From: Candidatus Tayloriibacteriota bacterium
GTDB taxonomy: Bacteria; Patescibacteriota; Minisyncoccia; Phycocordibacterales; UBA10002
DNA length: 36,294 nt
Direction of reading: 5' to 3'
NCBI GenBank assembly: GCA_009694955.1
Contig: SIBZ01000005.1
Coordinates: 1-36,294, forward strand
Positions 16,294 through 23,910 of this stretch are shown piece after piece. How positions within the stretch are numbered: the stretch's first letter is position 1; each line of letters starts with the position of its first letter. The position numbers and the translations under genes were made by a program. A model generated the notes under the pieces. That model did not search any database, was not told the DNA's origin, and saw nothing but the letters and a program-made list of their open reading frames with translations.

Positions 16294-16911
16294 ATGTCCG
16301 ACTATAAATCCATCATCAGCATTGTCGCGGTCATACTGACCATTGTCGGGTACGCGCCCTATATCCGAGATATCTTCCGGAGGAAGACGGTTCCGCACAC
16401 CTTCACCTTTTTCATTTGGGGATTCGCGAGCCTCATTACCTACGCTCTGCAGGTCTTGGGAGGAGCAGGTGTCGGCTCATGGGTAACACTCGCCGCTTCG
16501 CTCATCTGCATTTTCATTTTCTTCCTCGGCCTCAAGTATGGCAACAAAGAGATTACCCATTCCGATGTCGTATTTTTCGTACTCTCGCTCGTCGCGCTAT
16601 TCCTCTGGCTTGTGGTCAAACAGCCCGTTTGGTCTGTAATTCTTATAGTCCTCGTCGATATCCTCGGCTTCGTCCCGACGGTGCGCAAGTCGTGGAACAA
16701 ACCCTATTCCGAAACGCTGTTCCTCTACGAGACCTGTGTCGTCCGGCACGCCCTGAGCGTCTTTGCTCTCCAGCAGTTCAACACCCTCACGCTCCTCTAC
16801 CCAATCGTCTGGACCCTCGCCAATCTTATCTTTAGTGTTATTCTTGTCGTTCGCCGAGGGAAAATTTCTCCCTCCGTTCCGTCAATCGAAACCCCGATTC
16901 CTCTTATCTGA
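16294..16911 (+). CDS. PQ-loop/SWEET-like membrane protein (paralog 1)
   Basis: VGYAPYIRDIFRRKTVPHTFTFFIWG and DILGFVPTVRKSWNKPYSET = two PQ-loop-like halves. Confidence 0.75.
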   Translation: MSDYKSIISIVAVILTIVGYAPYIRDIFRRKTVPHTFTFFIWGFASLITYALQVLGGAGVGSWVTLAASLICIFIFFLGLKYGNKEITHSDVVFFVLSLVALFLWLVVKQPVWSVILIVLVDILGFVPTVRKSWNKPYSETLFLYETCVVRHALSVFALQQFNTLTLLYPIVWTLANLIFSVILVVRRGKISPSVPSIETPIPLI

Positions 16912-16921
16912 TTTCGGTAAG

Positions 16922-16951
16922 AGCTCCTCTTTACTTGAGTAAAGAGGAGCT
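16922..16951. repeat. 14-bp perfect inverted repeat followed by G-run
   Basis: AGCTCCTCTTTACT-TG-AGTAAAGAGGAGCT then GGGGGGG. Confidence 0.8.
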
Positions 16952-16974
16952 GGGGGGGTAGAAGTGATGCACGT

Positions 16975-17262
16975 ATGAACACCACTAAGAAAGCGTTAAA
17001 TTTCTTTGACGAGTTTCATCAAGGCACGGTGAACCGAGTCGCCCATATCATCGGCTTTGCCGGGTTGTTTTGCAGTATCTACAAACTCGATTGGAAATTG
17101 TTCGCTCTGTTTCTTGTCGTCGTTGAGGGCGGACATATCTACAACCACTTCGCGGGTATCAAGCATTATGACTTCCGGCCACACGTTACTTTTTGGCGCG
17201 TTTTTATCTTCATCGCCATTGTGGGCGTATTTTACCTTTTCAGCGAATATCTTTTGAAATAG
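16975..17262 (+). CDS. Small membrane protein, possibly Mpo1/DUF962-like
   Basis: FHQGTVNRVAHIIGFAGL...HIYNHFAGIKHYDFRP, His/Asn motifs between TM segments. Confidence 0.55.
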   Translation: MNTTKKALNFFDEFHQGTVNRVAHIIGFAGLFCSIYKLDWKLFALFLVVVEGGHIYNHFAGIKHYDFRPHVTFWRVFIFIAIVGVFYLFSEYLLK

Positions 17263-17380
17263 ATTTTCTTTTATGGAAAAACCAGCATCTGATTCTGGTT
17301 TTGTGCAGCGTATACCCTCACAGCTACAGCAACTTTTGCACAAAAGCTCTTGTCGGGGTATACTCTTGCGATATATATTT

Positions 17381-18523
17381 ATGACCATACGACTGGGATT
17401 AACTTTTGATGACGTACTCCTTGAACCGCGCAGGACGGCGGTGAAGCGACAATGTGCCTTAGTTGCAACGCGCCTCTCTAAAGGGGTGCGTCTTGCTATC
17501 CCGCTTATTGCCGCCGCGTCCGATACCGTCTCGGACGCACGGTTTGCGATTGCTCTCGGAAAGCTTGGCGGCATGGCGGTACTCCATAGAAATGTCAGTC
17601 TCGAAGAGCAGGTACAAATGGTAAAGGAGGTGAAAGCGGCGGGAGTTACCGTTGGCGCGGCAGTTGGCCCGCTTGATGTTGCTCGCGCGGTGGCGCTCGC
17701 CGAGGCAGGAGCCTCGGTTATTTTTATCGACTGCGCGCACGCGCACGCTCCCGGCATTATCGCGGCGGCAAAGGAGATGAAAAAGAGATTTAAATCCCTC
17801 CACCCCCACTCAATCTCCCCCTCTAAAGAGGGGGAGAGGGTACCGACACAGCTTGTGGTGGGGAATGTGGCGACTAAAGAGGCAGCGAAGGATTTTCTCG
17901 GCATCGCAGATGCACTGAAGGTCGGTATCGGCCCCGGAGCGATTTGTACGACTCGCATCATAAGCGGTGTGGGCGTTCCGCAACTTACGGCGATTATGGA
18001 TGTTGTCTCGGTTGCACAAAAGAAAGGCATTCCTGTCATCGCTGATGGCGGCATTCGTTTTTCGGGAGATATCGTGAAGGCACTCGCGGCGGGCGCGTCC
18101 AGCGTCATGATGGGTTCGATGTTCGCCGGTACGGAAGAAACTCCGGGAGAAATAATCACGGAGAACGGAAAGCAGTACAAATCCTATCGCGGTATGGGAA
18201 GTAAGGAGGCGTTGGAGAAGAGGCATGCTACTGATAGATATGCGGCAGAATCGAAAGACAGCACCACCTCGGTCTCCGGCCACTCCTCCTCAACTGAGGA
18301 GGAGAAGAGAAAGAAGAGCCATGTTGTAGAAGGTGTCACGGGAAAAGTCCGCTACAAGGGACCGGTTGCGGGTATTGTCGAAGAAATGGTTGGCGGCATT
18401 ACAGCGGGCATGGGCTACATCGGCGCGGCAACTATAGAGGAGATGTGGAAGCAGGCGAGGTTCATCCAAATAACAGGCGCGGGTTTGCAAGAATCTCATC
18501 CGCATTCCGGATTTAAGCTGTAA
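17381..18523 (+). CDS. guaB: IMP dehydrogenase lacking CBS/Bateman domains
   Basis: LTFDDVLLEPRRT, VGIGPGAICTTRIISGVGVPQLTAI, IADGGIRFSGDIVKALAAGASSVMMGSMFAGTEE; HRNVSLEEQ is followed directly by VGAAVG. Confidence 0.95.
   Translation: MTIRLGLTFDDVLLEPRRTAVKRQCALVATRLSKGVRLAIPLIAAASDTVSDARFAIALGKLGGMAVLHRNVSLEEQVQMVKEVKAAGVTVGAAVGPLDVARAVALAEAGASVIFIDCAHAHAPGIIAAAKEMKKRFKSLHPHSISPSKEGERVPTQLVVGNVATKEAAKDFLGIADALKVGIGPGAICTTRIISGVGVPQLTAIMDVVSVAQKKGIPVIADGGIRFSGDIVKALAAGASSVMMGSMFAGTEETPGEIITENGKQYKSYRGMGSKEALEKRHATDRYAAESKDSTTSVSGHSSSTEEEKRKKSHVVEGVTGKVRYKGPVAGIVEEMVGGITAGMGYIGAATIEEMWKQARFIQITGAGLQESHPHSGFKL
17815..17836 (+). repeat. In-frame palindromic element (copy 1, guaB)
   Basis: CTCCCCCTCT-AA-AGAGGGGGAG inside guaB, encoding ISPSKEGE. 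Confidence 0.85.
18264..18306 (+). repeat. In-frame palindromic element (copy 2, guaB)
   Basis: ACCACCTCGGTCTCCGGCCACTCCTCCTCAACTGAGGAGGAGAA; core CTCCTCCTCA-AC-TGAGGAGGAG. Confidence 0.88.
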
Positions 18524-18528
18524 ACGAT

Positions 18529-20223
18529 ATGCAAAAGAGTGCGCACAAAGATACGATAGCGGTTTTGGATTTCGGCTCACAGTACAGTCACCTTATCGTG
18601 CGAAGAATCAGGGAGCTCGGCGTGTATGCCGAGCTTTTGGCTCCTGAGGTTTCTGCGGAAAAACTCGCGAAGTACAAAGCGATAGTGCTTTCCGGCGGTC
18701 CGCAAAACTTATCGGAATCTACGGCACTGAAGGCCGACCCGAAGGTGTATACACTCGGCGTCCCGATTCTCGGTGTCTGCTATGGATTACAACTGCTCGC
18801 GCATCAGCTTGGGGGAAAGGTAACAGCAGGGAAGAAGCGTGAGTACGGACCGGTGAGAGTTGAACTGTCGTCGAAGTCGGAGTTGTTTAGGGGGATGAAG
18901 ACCACAGAGCACCCCTTCGCCTCGCAGACTCGGCACTTCCCCTCTAAAGAGGGGCAGATGGGGGAGAGGAAAGAAGAAGGAGAACTCACGTGGATGTCAC
19001 ATGGCGACCAAGTGACGAAGATTCCCAAAGGCTTCGTCGTAACCGGTAAATCCGGCGCGTGTCCTATCGCGGCGATTGAAGATACGAAGCGTAAGATTTA
19101 CGGCATTCAGTTTCATCCGGAAGTGAAGCATACGTCCAACGGGATGAAAGTAATTGAGAACTTCTTGAAAATTGTCGGCGCAAAGAAGAGTTGGAGTATG
19201 GGCAAGGATTGGATTGCAAGCCAAGTGGCGGATATCAAAACCAAAGTGGGGAAGGGGCGCGCGCTCTGTGCGCTTTCGGGAGGCGTTGACTCCACCGTCG
19301 CGGCCTACCTCGTGCATCGTGCGATTGGGAAACAGCTCACCTGTATTTACGTGGACACCGGTCTTATGCGGCAGGGGGAGACGGAGCAGATTAAAAAGAC
19401 GTTTGCGAAACTTCCGGAGCTTGATTTCAGAGCGGTGGATGCGGAGAATGAGTTTTTGGACGCGCTACGGGGCGTCACCGAGCCGGAGAAGAAAAGGAAG
19501 ATTATAGGGGAGTTGTTTATACGGCTGTTTGAGAGGGAGACAGGGAAGAACTCCCACCAACCCGCTAAGAGGAACACCACCACCCCGGCCTCCGGCCACC
19601 CCTCCTCAACTGAGGAGGGGAAAACCGCCTTTGATTTTTTGGTACAGGGAACGCTCTACACCGACGCCATTACCTCCGGTGTTTCGGTCGGCGGGAAAGC
19701 GGCGGTGATTAAATCCCATCACAATGTCGGCGGGCTTCCCAAAGATGTGAAGTTTAAGCTTATCGAGCCGCTAAGGGATTTGTATAAAGATGAAGTGCGG
19801 GCGCTCGGGCGTGCCCTCGGCGTACCCGAAAAAATCGCCTCGCGCCAACCATTCCCCGGCCCCGGTCTTGCGGTGCGTGTCATCGGAGCCGTGAGCAAAG
19901 AAAAGCTCGTTATGCTACGCGCGGCCGATGCTATTTTTTGCGAAGAGATAGAAAAGGCGGGACTTCAGAAAGATATTCAGCAGTATCTTGCCGTGCTTCC
20001 CGACATTCGCTCTGTGGGTGTGCAGGGCGACGCACGCACGTACGGACACCCGATAATCCTCCGCGCCGTTACAACCGCCGACTTTATGACGGCAGACTGG
20101 GCGCGTATTCCTCATGAGCTTCTGGCTAAGGTTTCCGCCCGTATCACGAACGAGGTTGCGGGTATTAATCGCGTAGCGTACGATATTACTTCCAAACCGC
20201 CGGGAACGGTGGAGTGGGAGTAA
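18529..20223 (+). CDS. guaA: GMP synthase (glutamine-hydrolysing)
   Basis: VLDFGSQYSHLIVRRIRE, GVCYGLQLLAHQLGG, ALSGGVDSTVAA, FPGPGLAVRV, DITSKPPGTVEWE. Confidence 0.97.
   Translation: MQKSAHKDTIAVLDFGSQYSHLIVRRIRELGVYAELLAPEVSAEKLAKYKAIVLSGGPQNLSESTALKADPKVYTLGVPILGVCYGLQLLAHQLGGKVTAGKKREYGPVRVELSSKSELFRGMKTTEHPFASQTRHFPSKEGQMGERKEEGELTWMSHGDQVTKIPKGFVVTGKSGACPIAAIEDTKRKIYGIQFHPEVKHTSNGMKVIENFLKIVGAKKSWSMGKDWIASQVADIKTKVGKGRALCALSGGVDSTVAAYLVHRAIGKQLTCIYVDTGLMRQGETEQIKKTFAKLPELDFRAVDAENEFLDALRGVTEPEKKRKIIGELFIRLFERETGKNSHQPAKRNTTTPASGHPSSTEEGKTAFDFLVQGTLYTDAITSGVSVGGKAAVIKSHHNVGGLPKDVKFKLIEPLRDLYKDEVRALGRALGVPEKIASRQPFPGPGLAVRVIGAVSKEKLVMLRAADAIFCEEIEKAGLQKDIQQYLAVLPDIRSVGVQGDARTYGHPIILRAVTTADFMTADWARIPHELLAKVSARITNEVAGINRVAYDITSKPPGTVEWE
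18939..18954 (+). repeat. In-frame palindromic element (copy 3, guaA)
   Basis: CCCCTCT-AA-AGAGGGG inside guaA, encoding FPSKEGQ. Confidence 0.8.
19580..19622 (+). repeat. In-frame palindromic element (copy 4, guaA)
   Basis: ACCACCCCGGCCTCCGGCCACCCCTCCTCAACTGAGGAGGGGAA; near-identical to 18264-18306. Confidence 0.9.
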
Positions 20224-20350
20224 AAGGAGAAGATAGAAGGTAGAAAAAACAGCACTAATTTTTTAGGAAGATATCAAGAAGTTCTACTATAATAATCGAC
20301 ATATCCTTTTAGCTACTTTCTACCCTCTACTATCTACTTTCTCAAAAATT

Positions 20351-21361
20351 ATGGCCCAACGAACCACAACCCCCAGAGCAGAGCTTCATACCCACCTCGG
20401 TGCGGCGGTTGACCCCGTGATTATGTGGACCATTGCGCACCGGCAGGGAATCAGACTTCCCGTCAAAGACTACTGGGATTTCGAGGATATGATTACCATG
20501 GGTCCTGACAAGAAGAATCGGGGCATCGATGATATGGATAAGAATTACTACCATCTTACCGAACTCATTCAGTCGTCTCCCGAAGCCATGGAAGAAACGG
20601 TGCATTCCGTCATCGGCGGCGGATACCGCAAGTGTAATCTCGTCCTGCAAGAGCTTCGATTCGCGCCCATGAAGCGCAACCGTACCGGAGAACGCGACCT
20701 CGATTTCATTATCCTCGCGGCACTCTGGGGCATGCGCCGCGCCATGATTGAGTATTCCCAGGTGACGGCAGGACTCATCATCGGCCTCGACCGTACATTC
20801 ACGCCGGCTCAAAACGCGATTACCGTCGAAAAGGCGATACGCTACAAAACCGACGGTATCGTCGGTGTCGATATCCTCGGACCCGACCGCGACACGTTCT
20901 CCATGGAGGCGCATGCGCCACTCCTCAAGCATGCGCGCAAGGCAGGCCTCGGCCTCACGGTTCACGCGGGAGAAACGGGTAACCTCGAGGAACTTCGGTA
21001 CGTCGTCCGCACTATTCGTCCCGAGCGCATCGGACACGGACTCGCTGCTGTAAAAGACCAAAAACTTATGAAAGATATCGTGAAGCAGGGTATTGTGTTG
21101 GAACTCTGCCCAACCTCGAATCTTCGCAACAGCGTGGTAAAAGATATAGCCGAACTTCGCACCATTATCCGCACCTTTATCGACAACGGAGTTCGCTTCA
21201 CCATCAATACCGACGGGCCGGAGATGTATCGCACCAGCGTCATCAAAGAAGAAAAGTTTTTGCTCGCCCAGAACATTATGAATGAGAAGGAAATCGCACA
21301 GTGCATGGAGTGGGCATTTAAGGCGGCGTTTGTAAAACCAAAAGAGAACGGGAAAAAGTAA
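20351..21361 (+). CDS. Adenosine deaminase family protein
   Basis: AELHTHLG, TVHAGETGN, ERIGHGL, LCPTSNLRN, INTDGPEM. Confidence 0.88.
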   Translation: MAQRTTTPRAELHTHLGAAVDPVIMWTIAHRQGIRLPVKDYWDFEDMITMGPDKKNRGIDDMDKNYYHLTELIQSSPEAMEETVHSVIGGGYRKCNLVLQELRFAPMKRNRTGERDLDFIILAALWGMRRAMIEYSQVTAGLIIGLDRTFTPAQNAITVEKAIRYKTDGIVGVDILGPDRDTFSMEAHAPLLKHARKAGLGLTVHAGETGNLEELRYVVRTIRPERIGHGLAAVKDQKLMKDIVKQGIVLELCPTSNLRNSVVKDIAELRTIIRTFIDNGVRFTINTDGPEMYRTSVIKEEKFLLAQNIMNEKEIAQCMEWAFKAAFVKPKENGKK

Positions 21362-21542
21362 GAGGCTGAAACAGGGAAAAAGAAAAAGCGTTAGGGTATA
21401 GATTTGTCATTTTATGGTCTCCCATACGCCGTTGAAACCCTTAAGTACAAGGCCTACTTGAAACGCACTGCGCCACACCTTCTCCCTGAGAGCGTTACCA
21501 TAGACAGCTATTATACAGGGTTTTTTCTGATACAATCTACGT

Positions 21543-21794
21543 ATGTACTTTTCTTGGTTTAAGCGAAAGAAACATGGATTACGCTGGACGCCCGTTTCGT
21601 GGCAAGGCTGGCTTATCACGCTGATTTTTACCATCGCGATATTCCGCAATTTTCTTCGCATAGACGAGGATTCGCACTCTGTGAGCGATACGCTTATTAA
21701 TTTTATTCCGCAAACAATCGGTCTCGTGCTTATTCTGGCACTCGTTTGCTGGCTTACCTCGCCAAAACAGCAACCTCCCTCGGACATCAAGTAA
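21543..21794 (+). CDS. Small membrane protein, hypothetical
   Basis: 83-aa ORF with two hydrophobic segments. Confidence 0.6.
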   Translation: MYFSWFKRKKHGLRWTPVSWQGWLITLIFTIAIFRNFLRIDEDSHSVSDTLINFIPQTIGLVLILALVCWLTSPKQQPPSDIK

Positions 21795-21837
21795 TATCTC
21801 TGTGGTACTATTGATATCGGAAGAGAAATGAAAAACT

Positions 21838-22407
21838 ATGTGGAAAAAAACTAAAGAGTTGGTTCTCTTCGCGTGGAACTGTGTGATCCACCCGATGCGT
21901 AATGCCTCTATCGTGCCGAGTTCCGCGAAAGCAGCGGAAGCTATGGTCGCTGGTATTGATTTTACAAAGATACGGACGGTCGTTGAACTTGGTCCTGGTA
22001 CAGGGGTCTTTACTGAGGAACTGCTGAAGCGGTGCATCCTCGGAACCAAAGTTGTTCTAGTTGAAATTGAGGAAAAATACGTTGCCCTTCTGCAGGAACG
22101 ATTTGGCGACAAAGTGATAGTGGAACATGCGAGTGTCGCAGACCTTGAAACACTTATTGGGAAGCACGGCGGAAGAGTCGACCTCATTGTTTCGGGCCTG
22201 CCCGTTCTAATTCCTTCGGTGACCGAGACACTTCTCGTGTCAATCAAGCGGCACACGGAGCGAGGGACTATCTATCGGTTTTTTTCATATGTACCTCCGC
22301 TCGTCAAGCGCGTCTACCGAGGGTTGCCGGTTCAAAAAATAGCCTTCGTGCTTTTGAATCTTCCGCCACTCTGGGTGTATGAGCTATCAGTATCCGAACA
22401 TACGTAA
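21838..22407 (+). CDS. SAM-dependent methyltransferase, phospholipid N-methyltransferase/rRNA dimethylase-like
   Basis: VVELGPGTGVFTEELLKR (motif I), VVLVEIEEKY. Confidence 0.82.
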   Translation: MWKKTKELVLFAWNCVIHPMRNASIVPSSAKAAEAMVAGIDFTKIRTVVELGPGTGVFTEELLKRCILGTKVVLVEIEEKYVALLQERFGDKVIVEHASVADLETLIGKHGGRVDLIVSGLPVLIPSVTETLLVSIKRHTERGTIYRFFSYVPPLVKRVYRGLPVQKIAFVLLNLPPLWVYELSVSEHT

Positions 22408-22888
22408 AGCACTACAACTCGTCGTGTCGGTTGCGGTATCGGAACTCGCCGGCATCATCGGGGCGGCTTTTACCGCCCCGTCCATTCCGACATGGTACGC
22501 GGGACTCGTGAAGCCCGCACTCAATCCTCCTGCGTGGATATTCGGTCCCGTCTGGACGACGCTCTACGCGCTTATGGGCACCTCGCTCTTTCTCATCTGG
22601 TCCTCCTACGCCAAGGCTTCGGAAGGATTAGGAAAAACGAAGATTGTAAGGGCGAGTTGGATGTTCTTCATCCAACTCGCACTCACTATTTTCTGGTCCA
22701 TTTTCTTTTTCGGAATGCAGAACCCCGCGCTCGCGTTTGCGGATATTATTCTGCTGTGGCTCGCCATTCTCACAACCATAATTCTCTTTTACCGTATTTC
22801 CAAACCCGCCTCGTACCTGCTTCTTCCATATATTCTCTGGGTCAGCTTCGCGGTGTATCTCAACTACTCACTATGGATGCTTAATTAA
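22379..22888 (+). CDS. tspO: TspO/MBR family protein
   Basis: TWYAGLVKPALNPPAWIFGPVWTTLYALMGTSLFLIW; FIQLALTIFWSIFFFG; NYSLWMLN. Confidence 0.92.
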   Translation: MSYQYPNIRKALQLVVSVAVSELAGIIGAAFTAPSIPTWYAGLVKPALNPPAWIFGPVWTTLYALMGTSLFLIWSSYAKASEGLGKTKIVRASWMFFIQLALTIFWSIFFFGMQNPALAFADIILLWLAILTTIILFYRISKPASYLLLPYILWVSFAVYLNYSLWMLN

Positions 22889-22896
22889 AATTGGGT

Positions 22897-23481
22897 ATGA
22901 ACTTTTCTATACTTTTCGCAACAACTGCGGCACTACTCGGCATTGTCGGTGTGATTCCGTACCTTAGGGATATTTTTCGGCGGAAAACCACACCTCATAT
23001 ATACACCTGGTTTATCTGGATGACACTGCAGGCAACTGGGTTTTCCCTTATGGTAAGCGAAGGAGCGGGGGCAGGAGCGCTTTCAACCGGCATATGGGCG
23101 GGAATAAACGCTTTTATCTTCGTTCTGTCATTCAAGTATGGAACAACAAATATTAGGGTGTTTGATACCGTTTGCCTCATAGGAGCACTCCTTGCGACGG
23201 CGCTCTGGTTCTTACTTCATGACGCGCTTCTCTCCATAATCGTCGTATCCGTTATTGACGTATTGGCGTATATTCCGACATTTCGGAAAGCATACGTGGA
23301 GCCGTACAGTGAAACCATCTCAATGTACATTTTGGGAGGCATTTCATGCATTTTCTCTCTCCTTGCATTGTCCACGTTCAGCGTCACGACCTCTCTGTAC
23401 TTAATCGTTGTATGTGTTTCCAACTTTGCCGGCGTAGGCCTCGTGTGGTTTAGAAGGCGGGGACTCTATTTGCGAAAGTAA
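22897..23481 (+). CDS. PQ-loop/SWEET-like membrane protein (paralog 2)
   Basis: VGVIPYLRDIFRRKTTPHIYTWFIW and VLAYIPTFRKAYVEPYSETISMY; aligns with 16294-16911. Confidence 0.75.
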   Translation: MNFSILFATTAALLGIVGVIPYLRDIFRRKTTPHIYTWFIWMTLQATGFSLMVSEGAGAGALSTGIWAGINAFIFVLSFKYGTTNIRVFDTVCLIGALLATALWFLLHDALLSIIVVSVIDVLAYIPTFRKAYVEPYSETISMYILGGISCIFSLLALSTFSVTTSLYLIVVCVSNFAGVGLVWFRRRGLYLRK

Positions 23482-23487
23482 TACTCT

Positions 23488-23850
23488 ATGTTTATTAAAG
23501 ACCTCAAAGACTGCAAAGAATTTCTCGCCGGAGACAACACAATTCTCCGCGAGCTTTTGAACGCACGGACGATAACCGATGCGGACTTTCGCTACAGTCT
23601 TGCACACGCAACGCTTAAAGCGGGAGATTCTTCGACGTCGCATGCGCTGAAGACTTCGGAGGTGTATTACATCTTGGAAGGCGAGGGAGAAATGCATATC
23701 GGTGAAGAAACGGCGGAAGTACGTGTGGGACAGGCGATTGTCATTCCACCGGACGCGAGGCAGTATATCCGGAACAGTGGCACGACCGATTTAACGTTTC
23801 TCTGTATTGTTGACCCCGCGTGGCGTAAGGAGGACGAAGTGGTCTTCTAA
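23488..23850 (+). CDS. Cupin domain protein
   Basis: HALKTSEVYYILEGEGEMHIGEETAEVRVGQAIVIPPDARQYIRNSG. Confidence 0.9.
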   Translation: MFIKDLKDCKEFLAGDNTILRELLNARTITDADFRYSLAHATLKAGDSSTSHALKTSEVYYILEGEGEMHIGEETAEVRVGQAIVIPPDARQYIRNSGTTDLTFLCIVDPAWRKEDEVVF

Positions 23851-23865
23851 TTGAAGCACATCGGT

Positions 23866-23895
23866 TATTCGCCAATTCGTGCGAATTGGCGAATA
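23866..23895. repeat. 14-bp perfect inverted repeat
   Basis: TATTCGCCAATTCG-TG-CGAATTGGCGAATA between the cupin and peptidase genes. Confidence 0.85.
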
Positions 23896-23910
23896 GTCAT
23901 CATAAAAGAA

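Noticed and set aside
16996-18180. 394-aa minus-strand ORF
   Set aside because: Antisense to guaB and the upstream membrane gene; low-complexity Ser/Ala/Thr composition and no family signature.
20342-21061. 239-aa minus-strand ORF opposite the adenosine deaminase gene
   Set aside because: Shadow ORF; the plus strand has clear family motifs.
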